Source of the DNA: Mucilaginibacter_A sp050955045 | GTDB taxonomy: Bacteria > Bacteroidota > Bacteroidia > Sphingobacteriales > Sphingobacteriaceae | Reading direction: 5' to 3' | Assembly: GCA_050955045.1 (NCBI GenBank) | Contig: JBPBQV010000019.1 | Location: 62,001 to 126,000, forward strand | Length of the DNA: 64,000 nucleotides | Shown: piece after piece, positions 27,820 through 36,941 of the stretch | Numbering within the stretch: position 1 is the first letter of the stretch | Layout: each line of letters opens with the position of its first letter | Notes under the pieces: model-generated | Seen by the model: the letters and a program-made list of their open reading frames with translations, nothing else | Told to the model about the DNA's origin: nothing | Database searches by the model: none | Translations under genes and position numbers: made by a program

Positions 27820-28375
27820 AGTAAATAGTACCCTTGTACACGAGGATGTGATCAGTGAGAATTTTGTTTGCAATTTAAATCGTTGTAAAGGTGCTTGTTG
27901 TGTAGAAGGCGATTCTGGTGCGCCATTAAACCTAGATGAGCTGAATGTTTTAGAAAAAATATATCCTGCCGTAAAACCTTATATGACGGCCAAAGGAATT
28001 GAAACAATTGAGCAAGTTGGAACATCGGTAGTAGACTTTGAAGGAGATTATACTACGCCTTGTGTTGATGGAAATAAAGAATGTGCATACGTAACCTGGG
28101 AAAACGGTATCACCAAATGTGCAATTGAAAAAGCTTACGAAGCTGGTACTACCGATTGGAAAAAGCCGATTTCCTGCCATTTGTATCCGATACGGGTAAC
28201 CAAATATCCGGAGTTTGAGGTTTTGTATTATGATAGATGGAGCATTTGCAGCCCTGCATGTTCCTTCGGCAGCGAATTAAAAGTTAGTGTTTACCGGTTT
28301 TTAAAAGATCCGCTGATTCGGAAATATGGTGCCGATTGGTACCAGGAATTGCAGGAACAGGTTGCAGCTATGTAA
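27812..28375 (+). CDS. DUF3109 family cysteine-rich protein
   Basis: A 187-residue protein with many conserved cysteines: CNLNRCKGACCVEGDSGAP (residues 20-38), TPCVDG, ECAYVTWENGITKCAIEKAYE, ISCHLYPIRV and SICSPACSFG. The clustered Cys/His pattern is the DUF3109 signature and points to a metal or iron-sulfur site, by analogy with YkgJ-like zinc/iron-chelating domains. No signal peptide. The function is not known. Confidence 0.88.
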   Translation: MIEVNSTLVHEDVISENFVCNLNRCKGACCVEGDSGAPLNLDELNVLEKIYPAVKPYMTAKGIETIEQVGTSVVDFEGDYTTPCVDGNKECAYVTWENGITKCAIEKAYEAGTTDWKKPISCHLYPIRVTKYPEFEVLYYDRWSICSPACSFGSELKVSVYRFLKDPLIRKYGADWYQELQEQVAAM

Positions 28376-28457
28376 GCAAGCCGAAAAATAATTTTCTTTT
28401 CTTTAATTATTTTAATATTGTACCGTATAAAGAGTATTAGCAATACTAAAATTGCTG

Positions 28458-28483
28458 ATACTGTTTTTATCGTACAAAAATTA
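28458..28483. repeat. Dispersed motif before RemB-like gene
   Basis: ATACTGTTTTTATCG, a perfect copy, then ACAAAAATTAT as a decayed inverted arm. It lies in the 171-base gap between the DUF3109 and RemB-like genes. Confidence 0.5.
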
Positions 28484-28546
28484 TAAATGAGATTAACAAT
28501 TGCTGATTCTGTATCAGTCACATGTTCAAATCTTAAAACTAATCAA

Positions 28547-30154
28547 ATGAAAAAAAAGCTACTTTATATAGTTTTCGTTCTGTTATCAATTAAGCAAAGC
28601 GCGCAGGCACAATCTGTTTACTTGCCTTACGCTTATCAGTTTTATCAAAAATTAGATTCAAGCGTATATTCCAATCAATCCAGGTTCCATAGTTCTATGA
28701 AGCCTTTTTTAGTGGACGATCCGCTTATCAGTCAGCAATATCAATCCTTAATAAATTTAGGCGTAGATTCTATTGGTAAAAGAAGCTGGGTGCACCGTAA
28801 ATTATTTAATGAGCATTTGGTTGATATCAAAGCAGGAGAAATTAGAGCTTTTATCGATTTTTTACCTGATTTAACTATCGGCAGAGAATTTAGTGGTAAA
28901 AGAAGTACCTGGTTAAACACTCGCGGCTACCAGGTTGGCGGTACAATTGGCAGTAAATTTTATTTTTATACCAGCGGATATGAAAACCAGGGTGTTTTTC
29001 CGGATTATGTAAATACTTATATCAACAGAACTAATATCGTACCTGGCCAGGCTTACGACAGGAGTTATGGTAAAAACACCAAAGATTGGTCTTATGTTAC
29101 AACTATTTTATCTTTTACGCCCAACAAATACCTGAATGTTGTTTTAGGTCAGGATAAAAATTTTATTGGAGATGGTTATCGTTCGGTATTGTTATCTGAT
29201 TACGCATCTAATTATCCTTTTTTTAAAGTAACGGCAACAGTTGGTAATGTTCGTTACATGTCCATGTGGGCAAATATGCAAGATCCAACGGCACCAAAGC
29301 TTTCTTATCAAGATGGCAACCGTAAAAAATGGGGCGTTTTTCATTATTTAGATTGGAATGTAAACAATAAGCTTTCCTTAGGTTTTTTTGATGCTGTAAT
29401 TTGGGCAGATAAAGACAATGCCGGTAACAAGCGCGGTTTTGATTTCAACTATGTTAATCCGTTTGTTTTCTTGCGTCCGGTAGAAGCAAATATCGGCTCG
29501 GGCGATAATGCGTTAATTGGTTTAACCGGAAAATACAAATTCATTGACAAATCTGCTGTTTATGGCCAGTTTGCATTGGATGAATTTGAGGCTAAAAATT
29601 TTCTCTCCAGCAATGGTAGTTCGCGCAATAAATATGCCTGGCAATTAGGTGTTCGCGGAGCTGATTTATTAGCTGTAAAAAACTTAAATTACTTGTTAGA
29701 AATTAATAATACTAAACCTTACACTTATACTGAAACAAATTCAATTATTAACTATGCACAGAATGCAGAGCCGATTGCACATCCTTTTGGTGCTAATTTT
29801 AGAGAAGTAGTTGGGATTTTAAATTATTCGTTTAGAAGATTTAATTTTTACGGACAAGCAGAGTATGGTCATTATGGATTAGACCCAACAGCAACTGATA
29901 ATTACGGAAAAGATATATTCAAACTATACAATAATCCATCTAAAACATTAGGAAATTATACAGGGCAAGGTATTACCACAAATTTATATTATGGTGAAGG
30001 CCGGATTGCTTATGTCTTAAATCCTAAATATAATTTACGGTTTGAAGTTGGCGGAACACTCCGCCGGGAAAAAAATTCGTTAAGTACAAGTAATACAGCA
30101 ATGCTTACCTTCGGCTTGCGCAGCAGCTTCCGCAATTTGTATTATGATTTTTAA
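28547..30154 (+). CDS. RemB-like outer-membrane protein
   Basis: About 535 residues from the ATG at 28547, which begins a good signal peptide (KKKLLYIVFVLLSIKQSAQAQ); the upstream ATG at 28487 would hide it. The mature part is a beta-barrel-like chain rich in aromatic and Gly residues. It resembles the Flavobacterium protein RemB, implicated in gliding/surface motility, and some Wzi-like capsule-assembly barrels. Because SprA is also encoded here a surface role is plausible, but gliding is not shown. It is followed by a strong terminator. Confidence 0.68.
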   Translation: MKKKLLYIVFVLLSIKQSAQAQSVYLPYAYQFYQKLDSSVYSNQSRFHSSMKPFLVDDPLISQQYQSLINLGVDSIGKRSWVHRKLFNEHLVDIKAGEIRAFIDFLPDLTIGREFSGKRSTWLNTRGYQVGGTIGSKFYFYTSGYENQGVFPDYVNTYINRTNIVPGQAYDRSYGKNTKDWSYVTTILSFTPNKYLNVVLGQDKNFIGDGYRSVLLSDYASNYPFFKVTATVGNVRYMSMWANMQDPTAPKLSYQDGNRKKWGVFHYLDWNVNNKLSLGFFDAVIWADKDNAGNKRGFDFNYVNPFVFLRPVEANIGSGDNALIGLTGKYKFIDKSAVYGQFALDEFEAKNFLSSNGSSRNKYAWQLGVRGADLLAVKNLNYLLEINNTKPYTYTETNSIINYAQNAEPIAHPFGANFREVVGILNYSFRRFNFYGQAEYGHYGLDPTATDNYGKDIFKLYNNPSKTLGNYTGQGITTNLYYGEGRIAYVLNPKYNLRFEVGGTLRREKNSLSTSNTAMLTFGLRSSFRNLYYDF

Positions 30155-30171
30155 GGCTGAGAAAACTGCTT

Positions 30172-30216
30172 AAAACAGAAAGCCCAGAATTGAAAAATTC
30201 CGGACTTTCTGTTTTT
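30172..30216. terminator. Terminator between RemB-like gene and dxs
   Basis: AAAACAGAAAG and CTTTCTGTTTT pair as an 11-bp outer stem, extended by CC/GG and GAAT/ATTC. The gene order is convergent, so it may serve both genes. Its T-run merges with the motif copy at 30212. Confidence 0.85.
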
Positions 30217-30235
30217 TATGCCCTAAAAGAAGCAT
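30212..30235. repeat. Dispersed palindromic motif before dxs end
   Basis: TTTTTTATGCC then CTAAAAGAAGCAT, the same arrangement as at 4331-4355 and again just after a terminator between convergent genes. Confidence 0.6.
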
Positions 30236-30246
30236 CAATTATTTGA

Positions 30247-32175
30247 TTACGAAGCAATATTTTGTGTTGCTCTTTTTACTGCTAATTTTTTTACTTGTAA
30301 GGAGATAGAAGCGGAATCATAACCACATTCTGCCCAAAGTTCAGGCTGTTCGCCATGTTCTATAAAACGATCAGGAATGCCGAGGCGCACAACTTTAGCA
30401 GCATAACCATGATCGGCCATAAATTCTATCACGGCAGTTCCCATTCCACCTTGCAGGCAACCATCTTCGACCGTAATTATTTTATCAAACTTTTTAAAAA
30501 TTTCATGTAATAATTCTTTATCCAATGGTTTTACAAAACGCAAATCGTAATGTGCCGGATAAATACCTTCCTGATTTAAATTTTGTACTGCTTTTACCGC
30601 CTCATTTCCGATAGTTCCAATGGTTAGTAAAGCAACCTCTTCACCATCACAAATCATGCGGCCTTTACCAACCGGCAACGCTTTCATCGGCTTTTGCCAA
30701 TTTACCATTTCACCATTGCCACGCGGATAACGGATTGAAAACGGACCCATATTTTCCTGTTGCGCAGTGAACATCAGATTGCGCAGTTCTTCTTCATTCA
30801 TCGGTGCCGAAACAATCATGTTTGGAACGCAACGCATAAAAGCCAGATCGTATGCACCATGATGCGTTGGGCCATCTGCTCCAGCTAATCCGGCTCGATC
30901 CAGACAGAAAACCACATTTAATTTCTGTATCGCTACATCATGAATTACCTGATCGTAAGCGCGTTGCATAAAACTCGAATAAATATTACAAAACGGAATC
31001 ATGCCTTGCGTAGCTAAACCAGCTGAAAAAGTTACAGCATGTTGCTCAGCAATGCCTACATCAAAAGCACGTTCCGGCATCGCTTTCATCATCAAATTTA
31101 AAGACGAACCGGAAGGCATAGCAGGCGTAATCCCCATTATTTTCGGATTATTTTCAGCAAGTTCAATAATTGTCAACCCAAAAACATCCTGATATTTTGG
31201 TGGTTTAGGTTTTTCATAAACGGGTTTTTTAATTTCGCCAGTAATTTTATCAAAAAGGCCAGGCGCATGCCACAGCGTTTGGTCTTTTTCTGCTAAAGCA
31301 TAACCTTTTCCTTTTACAGTAACGCAATGCAATAATTTAGGACCGGGAATATCGCGTAAATCTTTTAAAACTTTTACTAAACGTTTTACATCGTGGCCAT
31401 CAACCGGGCCAAAATACCGAAACTGTAAAGATTCAAAAAGATTGCTGTTTTTAAGGATGGTTCCTTTAATACTCTTTTCTAATTTTTTAGCAATTTGAAA
31501 AGCATCCGGACCAAGCGCAGAAATTTTTGCCAAAACATGCGCTACTTCATCCCGAAAACGGTTATAATGTTTTGAAGTAGAAATATTAGTCAAATATTCT
31601 TTCAGCGCACCAACATTCGGATCGATGGACATGCAGTTATCATTTAAAATAACCAGCAGATTAGAATTTTCTATACCAGCATGATTTAAAGCTTCAAAAG
31701 CCATTCCGCCAGTTAACGCACCATCGCCAATAACAGCAACGTGCTGGCGGTCGTGTTCACCTTTTCGGTGCGAAGCTACGGCCATGCCTAAAGCAGCAGA
31801 AATAGAAGTGGAAGAATGGCCAACGCCAAAAGTATCGTAAATGCTTTCAGCACGTTTTGGAAAACCGCTGATGCCATTATAGAGCCGGTTGGTATGAAAA
31901 ACTTCCCGCCTTCCAGTCAAAATTTTATGTCCATAAGCTTGGTGGCCAACATCCCAAACCAACTGATCGTAAGGTGTATTTAAAACATAATGCAGCGCAA
32001 CGGTTAATTCTACCACGCCCAAACTTGCACCAAAATGCCCTCCGTTTACCGAAACAATATCAATAATATATTGCCTCAGTTCCTGAGATATTTCCGGGAG
32101 ATCGTCTTCATTAAATTTCTTTAAATCAGAAGGGTAATTAATCTGCTGCAAAAGGTTCCCCGCCTGTACTTCCAT
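30247..32175 (-). CDS. dxs: 1-deoxy-D-xylulose-5-phosphate synthase
   Basis: A 642-residue transketolase-type enzyme of full length. The thiamine-diphosphate motif is VIGDGALTGGMAFEALNHAG near residue 150 with NDNCMSID following; GHSSTSISAALG comes earlier; the pyrimidine-domain motif GIAEQHAVTFSAGLA lies near residue 375, and DRAGLAGADGPTHHG near 430. It condenses pyruvate with glyceraldehyde 3-phosphate to start the MEP isoprenoid pathway, and its product also feeds thiamine and pyridoxal. It is monocistronic with its own -7 box. Confidence 0.97.
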   Translation of the reverse strand: MEVQAGNLLQQINYPSDLKKFNEDDLPEISQELRQYIIDIVSVNGGHFGASLGVVELTVALHYVLNTPYDQLVWDVGHQAYGHKILTGRREVFHTNRLYNGISGFPKRAESIYDTFGVGHSSTSISAALGMAVASHRKGEHDRQHVAVIGDGALTGGMAFEALNHAGIENSNLLVILNDNCMSIDPNVGALKEYLTNISTSKHYNRFRDEVAHVLAKISALGPDAFQIAKKLEKSIKGTILKNSNLFESLQFRYFGPVDGHDVKRLVKVLKDLRDIPGPKLLHCVTVKGKGYALAEKDQTLWHAPGLFDKITGEIKKPVYEKPKPPKYQDVFGLTIIELAENNPKIMGITPAMPSGSSLNLMMKAMPERAFDVGIAEQHAVTFSAGLATQGMIPFCNIYSSFMQRAYDQVIHDVAIQKLNVVFCLDRAGLAGADGPTHHGAYDLAFMRCVPNMIVSAPMNEEELRNLMFTAQQENMGPFSIRYPRGNGEMVNWQKPMKALPVGKGRMICDGEEVALLTIGTIGNEAVKAVQNLNQEGIYPAHYDLRFVKPLDKELLHEIFKKFDKIITVEDGCLQGGMGTAVIEFMADHGYAAKVVRLGIPDRFIEHGEQPELWAECGYDSASISLQVKKLAVKRATQNIAS

Positions 32176-32203
32176 GTAATCCGTTGTGCTGTTTTTAGAT
32201 AAA

Positions 32204-32211
32204 CAAAATTA
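32204..32211 (-). promoter_or_regulatory. -7 box TAATTTTG upstream of dxs
   Basis: It matches TAnnTTTG on the minus strand, about 28 bases before the dxs ATG. No TTTG lies at the usual -33 distance. A dispersed-motif half-site (32188-32197) sits between it and the gene. Confidence 0.4.
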
Positions 32212-32415
32212 GATTATTTGGTTAAATAATCACTATTCAAATTCTACGCACAAGCATGGTTTATGTTTGAAGATTTAATTTTTTCTTTTGACAATTAATA
32301 TAAAAACTAATTCCTGGCGGCCACTATTCAATTTTAAGGTGATAAAAAAAGCATCAGTTTCTTTTCTGCCAAAGCACTTCTTGCAAAAAGTTAAGGCTCC
32401 CGATAAAAATATGGC

Positions 32416-32423
32416 TAAATTTG
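32416..32423 (+). promoter_or_regulatory. -7 box TAAATTTG upstream of glyA
   Basis: It matches TAnnTTTG, 18 bases before the glyA ATG at 32442. This supports the ATG over an in-frame TTG at 32421 that lies inside the box. Confidence 0.55.
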
Positions 32424-32441
32424 GGCAATACAAATCAGACC

Positions 32442-33713
32442 ATGAAAAGAGATAAATTAATATTTAAGTTATTAGACGAGGAACAGGAGAGACAGGAAAA
32501 AGGAATAGAATTGATTGCATCCGAAAACTTTGTGAGCAAACAAGTAATGGAAGCGGCAGGCTCGGCAGCAACCAATAAATATGCAGAAGGCTTGCCCGGA
32601 AAACGTTATTACGGTGGTTGTGAGGTTGTTGACGAAATAGAAACTATCGCAATTGAACGGGCCAAACAACTTTTTAACGCCGAATGGGCCAACGTACAGC
32701 CGCATTCTGGCGCACAGGCAAATGCAGCGGTTTTATTAGCCTGTTTGCAAGCTGGTGATAAAATTTTAGGTTTTGATTTATCTCACGGCGGACATTTAAC
32801 GCATGGTTCACCAGTTAATTTTTCGGGGAAATTGTATAAACCATTTTTTTATGGCGTAAAAAAAGAAACAGGTTTAATTAATTATGAGCAATTGGAAGAA
32901 GTTGCTTTGCGCGAAAAACCAAAATTAATTATATGCGGTGCATCGGCTTATTCGCGTGATTGGGATTATGCATTTATCCGCAAAGTTGCAGATCAAATTG
33001 GTGCTTTGGTTTTGGCTGATATTTCTCATCCTTCCGGTTTAATTGCAAGAGGATTGCTTACAGATCCGCTTCCGCATTGCCACATCGTTACCACAACTAC
33101 ACACAAAACTTTACGCGGCCCGCGCGGCGGAATGATTTTGCTGGGGAAAGATTTTGAAAATCCATTCGGCTTGAAAACGCCAAAAGGCGAAACCCGAATG
33201 ATGTCTTCAGTTTTAGATATGGCTGTTTTTCCGGGTACACAAGGCGGACCGCTGGAACATATCATCGCTGCAAAAGCAATTGCCTTCGGCGAAGCTTTAA
33301 GTGATAAATACATGAAATATATTGTGCAGGTAAAGCAAAATGCAGCAGCAATGGCCGAAGCTTTTGTAGAATTAGGTTACGATATTATTTCTGGCGGAAC
33401 AGATAACCATATGATGCTGATTGATTTACGAAATAAAAACGTAACCGGAAAAGCAGCAGAAATTGCTTTAGACCGCGCTGGCATCACTGCTAATAAAAAC
33501 ATGGTTCCGTTTGATGATAAATCACCGTTTGTTACTTCCGGAATTCGGGTTGGAACTGCAGCCGTTACTACTCGAGGAATGAAAGAAAAACAAATGAAAA
33601 AAATTGTTGAACTGATTGATTCGGTTATTCAGCAAATCAATGATGAAGAAAACACGGAGAAAGTTAAAAAACAGGTTCATCAACTGGCCAAGAAGTTTCC
33701 GTTGTATAAATAA
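32442..33713 (+). CDS. glyA: Serine hydroxymethyltransferase
   Basis: About 423 residues from the ATG at 32442 (MKRDKLIFKLLDEEQERQ). It is a PLP enzyme that interconverts serine and glycine, giving 5,10-methylene-tetrahydrofolate. Landmarks are IELIASENFVS, GLPGKRYYGGCEVVDEIE, LSHGGHLTHGSPVNFSG, and the PLP-lysine motif TTTTHKTLRGPRGG near residue 230. It works with the glycine cleavage system, whose H protein is encoded at 57.9 kb. It is monocistronic. Confidence 0.97.
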   Translation: MKRDKLIFKLLDEEQERQEKGIELIASENFVSKQVMEAAGSAATNKYAEGLPGKRYYGGCEVVDEIETIAIERAKQLFNAEWANVQPHSGAQANAAVLLACLQAGDKILGFDLSHGGHLTHGSPVNFSGKLYKPFFYGVKKETGLINYEQLEEVALREKPKLIICGASAYSRDWDYAFIRKVADQIGALVLADISHPSGLIARGLLTDPLPHCHIVTTTTHKTLRGPRGGMILLGKDFENPFGLKTPKGETRMMSSVLDMAVFPGTQGGPLEHIIAAKAIAFGEALSDKYMKYIVQVKQNAAAMAEAFVELGYDIISGGTDNHMMLIDLRNKNVTGKAAEIALDRAGITANKNMVPFDDKSPFVTSGIRVGTAAVTTRGMKEKQMKKIVELIDSVIQQINDEENTEKVKKQVHQLAKKFPLYK

Positions 33714-33718
33714 TCAGC

Positions 33719-33772
33719 ATAAAAACAGCAGTAAGCCGAAATACAATTTGGTTTACTGCTGTTTTTATCAAC
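33719..33772. terminator. Bidirectional terminator built from dispersed motif
   Basis: ATAAAAACAGCAGTAA near 33719 pairs with TTACTGCTGTTTTTAT near 33753-33768, about 16 bp with a loop of about 18 bases. Both arms are motif copies. It separates the convergent glyA and comF-like genes. Confidence 0.8.
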
Positions 33773-33775
33773 CTA

Positions 33776-33797
33776 AAAAATGCCTGCTAAAAACAGC
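33776..33797. repeat. Third motif copy at the glyA/comF junction
   Basis: AAAAAATGCCTG then CTAAAAACAGCATC adds a third copy next to the terminator. The final bases approach the comF-like stop codon (minus strand). Confidence 0.55.
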
Positions 33798-33798
33798 A

Positions 33799-34497
33799 TC
33801 AGGCTGTATAAGCAATCGCTGTTAAACTGATTTTTACATCAGGAATTTCCAGCAAAATAGTACAACAAGCTTCTAAAGTAGCACCGGTTGTAACGATATC
33901 ATCAACCAGTAAAATATGTTTGCCAATTAACTGTTGCGGATTTTTTACGGAGAAAACTTCTTTCAGATTTTCATATCGGGACGTTCTGGATTTTTTGGTC
34001 TGACTTTCCGTATTGGTTGTTTTAATCAGATTTTGGCTTGCTACCGGAATTAACATTTGCTGCGAAAGTCCTTCTGCAAAACTCAAACTCTGGTTGTACC
34101 CTCGTTTTAACAATTTCTGCTGGTGCAACGGAACCGGAATGATCATATCCGCAGAAGCAAAAACCGAATTTTTTAGCAGACGTTTCCCGGCTAAATTTCC
34201 TAAATAAGTACCAACTTCAGGCTTGTTTTTATATTTCAACTGGTGCATCAGGTTTTGCACGCGGCTGCCTTTACTAAAATAAAGCATTGCAAATGCAGCT
34301 TCTACCGGAGCTCTTCCCCAAAATTGTTGGGCAACAGGATTATCAGCATTCAAATGAAAATCAGTAAAAGGCAAATGGTACAGACAATCAGCACAAATAA
34401 TTTCCTCATTGCGGTACAAACTTTTGGCGCAAGCCTGGCAAAGTTCTGGGAAAATGAGCGAGATAAAATCTGCAAGATAAGTATGCTGTAAATTCAT
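33799..34497 (-). CDS. ComF-family phosphoribosyltransferase-like protein
   Basis: A 232-residue protein with an N-terminal four-Cys zinc finger (LCQACAKSLY, ICADCLYHLP) and a PRTase domain ending ILLVDDIVTTGATLEACC, the PRPP-binding loop near residue 200. ComF proteins are needed for natural transformation in several bacteria, while other members are simply amidophosphoribosyl-transferase homologues. A competence role here is inferred from the family alone. No other competence gene was seen in the window. Confidence 0.88.
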   Translation of the reverse strand: MNLQHTYLADFISLIFPELCQACAKSLYRNEEIICADCLYHLPFTDFHLNADNPVAQQFWGRAPVEAAFAMLYFSKGSRVQNLMHQLKYKNKPEVGTYLGNLAGKRLLKNSVFASADMIIPVPLHQQKLLKRGYNQSLSFAEGLSQQMLIPVASQNLIKTTNTESQTKKSRTSRYENLKEVFSVKNPQQLIGKHILLVDDIVTTGATLEACCTILLEIPDVKISLTAIAYTA

Positions 34498-34504
34498 TTT
34501 GCAG

Positions 34505-34533
34505 ATGCTTCTTTTATCGACCTAAAAATAGTA
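34505..34533. repeat. Dispersed palindromic motif between rlmN and comF
   Basis: ATGCTTCTTTTATCGACC then TAAAAATAGTATT: a consensus copy followed by a degenerate inverted one, in the 37-base gap between the two minus-strand genes. Confidence 0.65.
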
Positions 34534-34534
34534 T

Positions 34535-35584
34535 TTATTGTTGTTTTACAGCCAATTGTCCGCAAGCGGCATCAATATCTTTACCACGGCTTCTGCGGAT
34601 ATTCACGTTAATTCCCTGTCTTTTTAAATAAGCGGCAAAAGCATCAGTTTTTGCTTCTTTGGTGTTGACGAAATCAGCAAAAGAAATTGGATTATACTCG
34701 ATGATATTGACTTTGCAAGGTAAATGTTTGCAAAATGCTGCCAGTTCTGCTGCATCTTCCAGTTCATCGTTAAAGTTATCAAACAAAATATATTCGTAAG
34801 TAACCGGATTTTTGGTCTTAGAATAATAATATTTCAATGCTTCGGCCAATGCTTTTAAAGAATTTTGCTCGTTAATCGGCATAATTTCGTTGCGTTTAAT
34901 ATCATTTGCCGCATGCAGCGAAAGTGCCAGATTGAATTTTACCTGGTCATCGCCGAGTTTTTTAATCATTTTGGCAATTCCAGCGGTAGAAACTGTAATT
35001 CTTCTGGCCGCCATATTTAAGCCGTCTTCGGCCGTAATCCGTTCGATAGACTTCATTACATTGGCATAATTTAGCAGTGGTTCGCCCATGCCCATATACA
35101 CAATGTTGGTAAGCGGATGGTTGTAATTGAGCTTAGATTGCTGATCCAGCAAAACCACCTGATCGTAAATTTCATCCGGGTTTAAATTCCGTTTACGTTC
35201 CATATAACCGGTTGCACAAAACTTACAGGTTAAACTGCAACCGACCTGAGAAGAAACACAGGCCGTCATACGTTCAGGAGCCGGGATTAATACACCTTCA
35301 ATTAAATTATTATCAAATAATTTAAAAGTATTTTTAATCGTTCTATCGTTACTAAACTGAGAGATATGTATTTTTGCTGCGTTTATAGTAAATAGTTCTT
35401 TTAGTTTAGTGCGAAGTTCTTTAGAAAGATTGCTCATTAGGTCAAAATCGTGAGTTGATTTTTCCCATAGCCAGGAATACACTTGTTTTGCACGAAATTT
35501 TTTTTCTCCTATTTCAGAAAAATACTTTTCAATTGCTTCAAGCGTTAAACTGCGAATATCGATTTTTTCATATGTAGCTATCAC
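34535..35584 (-). CDS. rlmN: 23S rRNA (adenine-2503-C2)/tRNA methyltransferase RlmN
   Basis: A 349-residue radical-SAM enzyme. The cluster-binding cysteines are C116, C120 and C123 (GCSLTCKFC), followed by ATGYMERKRNLNPDEI; MGMGEPLLNY and ISTAGI-like RITVSTAGI motifs follow. The mechanistic Cys near the end is in DAACGQLA. It methylates A2503 of 23S rRNA and A37 of some tRNAs. The first codon is GTG at 35582-35584; an ATG 12 bases inside is out of frame. A -7 box ends about 4 bases upstream, so the mRNA may be leaderless. Confidence 0.96.
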   Translation of the reverse strand: MIATYEKIDIRSLTLEAIEKYFSEIGEKKFRAKQVYSWLWEKSTHDFDLMSNLSKELRTKLKELFTINAAKIHISQFSNDRTIKNTFKLFDNNLIEGVLIPAPERMTACVSSQVGCSLTCKFCATGYMERKRNLNPDEIYDQVVLLDQQSKLNYNHPLTNIVYMGMGEPLLNYANVMKSIERITAEDGLNMAARRITVSTAGIAKMIKKLGDDQVKFNLALSLHAANDIKRNEIMPINEQNSLKALAEALKYYYSKTKNPVTYEYILFDNFNDELEDAAELAAFCKHLPCKVNIIEYNPISFADFVNTKEAKTDAFAAYLKRQGINVNIRRSRGKDIDAACGQLAVKQQ

Positions 35585-35588
35585 TTAA

Positions 35589-35596
35589 CAAAAATA
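35589..35596 (-). promoter_or_regulatory. -7 box TATTTTTG upstream of rlmN
   Basis: It matches TAnnTTTG on the minus strand and ends 4 bases before the GTG start. Confidence 0.45.
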
Positions 35597-35696
35597 CTAC
35601 TATAAAAGGAGTCCCGCTTATTTTTTAGTTTTTTTACACAAAAACAAGAACTTTCAAAGTGCTTATGCTATTGAATATCATGCCGATAACCGTTAA

Positions 35697-36887
35697 ATGA
35701 AAAAATTTACAGCCGATCTGGTTCTAACTGCCCATACTAATCCCATTAAAAATGGAAGCGTAATTGTTGATGATGCCGGGAAAATTTTAGCAATAGAAGA
35801 TCCTGAAAATCCATCTGCAAAAACACAAAAAGAATATATTAATCTACGTGAAGAAAAATTAAGCGGTATAATTTGTCCGGGTTTTATCAACACGCATTGC
35901 CACCTTGAACTTTCGCATCTAAAAGGAAAAATCCCTGCTGGAGAAGGTTTGATTGCATTTATAAAAAATGTGCAAAAATTAAGAAAAGCAGATGATAGCG
36001 AAGTGCTGGAAGCTGCTGCTAAAGCAGACGAGGAAATGGAACAGGGCGGTATTGTAGCCGTTGCTGATATTTCCAACAGTGCAATTACAGCTGCTGTAAA
36101 AACAAAAAGTAAGCTTTATTACCACAATTTTATTGAGGTTTTTGGCTTTGATCCGAAAAACGCTGATGCTGTTTTTAACCAAGCAATTTCGGTGCGGGAT
36201 CAGTTTAAGCCAATGGTTTCTTCAATAACGCCACATGCGGCTTACTCGGTTTCTAAAGAATTGTTTAAGCTAATTCGTAAAGAAGCAGAAGTGCAAAATA
36301 CTATTCTGACGATCCATAACCAGGAATCAGACGAAGAGAATAAATTGTACCGGTACAAACAGGGCAGTTTCTTAGAGTTTTATAATGATCTGGGTTTGGA
36401 TATTGATTTTTTCAAACCGCAGGCGCGTAATTCTCTGCAGTCTGTTGTACCGCTTTTAAGCAATAAACAAAATGTGCTGATGGTACATAACATCTTCACC
36501 AGCATAAAGGATATCTATTTTACCCGTCGGTTTGACCGAAAAATTAATTGGTGTTTTTGTCCGGAAGCAAACCTGTACATTGAAAAAGCATTGCCAAAAA
36601 TTAGTATTTTTACCCATCACGGATTTAATATTACGCTGGGAACAGATAGCTTAGCATCAAATATCAAATTGTGTATTTTAAAAGAAATGCAAATTTTGCA
36701 GCAACATTTCCCTGATTTAGATTTGGAAAACCTTATAGCCTGGGCAACCATAAACGGAGCAAAGTTTTTGGGGATTGAACATGAAAAAGGAACAATTGAA
36801 GTTGGGAAAACTCCGGGACTGAACCTGATTTCTGGTTTAAACCAAATGAAACTTACACCCGAAAGCAAAGTGCGCAAGCTGATTTAA
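35697..36887 (+). CDS. Amidohydrolase-superfamily protein
   Basis: A 396-residue metal-dependent hydrolase. Visible features are the metal-binding HxH in INTHCHLELSHLKG (residues 66-79), the HAAYSVSKE motif near residue 180, the ILTIHNQESDEEN motif near 202 and the late metal Asp in LGTDSLASN near 318. Deaminases of the 5'-methylthioadenosine/aminodeoxyfutalosine type share this set, and the HLELSH signature fits them better than ureases. The exact substrate is uncertain. It is divergent from rlmN. Confidence 0.85.
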   Translation: MKKFTADLVLTAHTNPIKNGSVIVDDAGKILAIEDPENPSAKTQKEYINLREEKLSGIICPGFINTHCHLELSHLKGKIPAGEGLIAFIKNVQKLRKADDSEVLEAAAKADEEMEQGGIVAVADISNSAITAAVKTKSKLYYHNFIEVFGFDPKNADAVFNQAISVRDQFKPMVSSITPHAAYSVSKELFKLIRKEAEVQNTILTIHNQESDEENKLYRYKQGSFLEFYNDLGLDIDFFKPQARNSLQSVVPLLSNKQNVLMVHNIFTSIKDIYFTRRFDRKINWCFCPEANLYIEKALPKISIFTHHGFNITLGTDSLASNIKLCILKEMQILQQHFPDLDLENLIAWATINGAKFLGIEHEKGTIEVGKTPGLNLISGLNQMKLTPESKVRKLI

Positions 36888-36927
36888 TAAAAGCCGCATT
36901 CACTTCATTCCACAAAATATTTTAATC

Positions 36928-36941
36928 GATAAAAGCAGTAT
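36928..36941 (+). repeat. Dispersed motif half-site abutting acylphosphatase start
   Basis: GATAAAAGCAGTAT runs directly into the ATG at 36940, so the motif occupies the whole ribosome-binding position. Confidence 0.55.

Noticed and set aside
32288..32304. TTGACA followed by TATAAA upstream of glyA
   Set aside because: The spacing is only 5 bases and Bacteroidota do not use the E. coli type consensus; the TAAATTTG box at 32416 is a better candidate.
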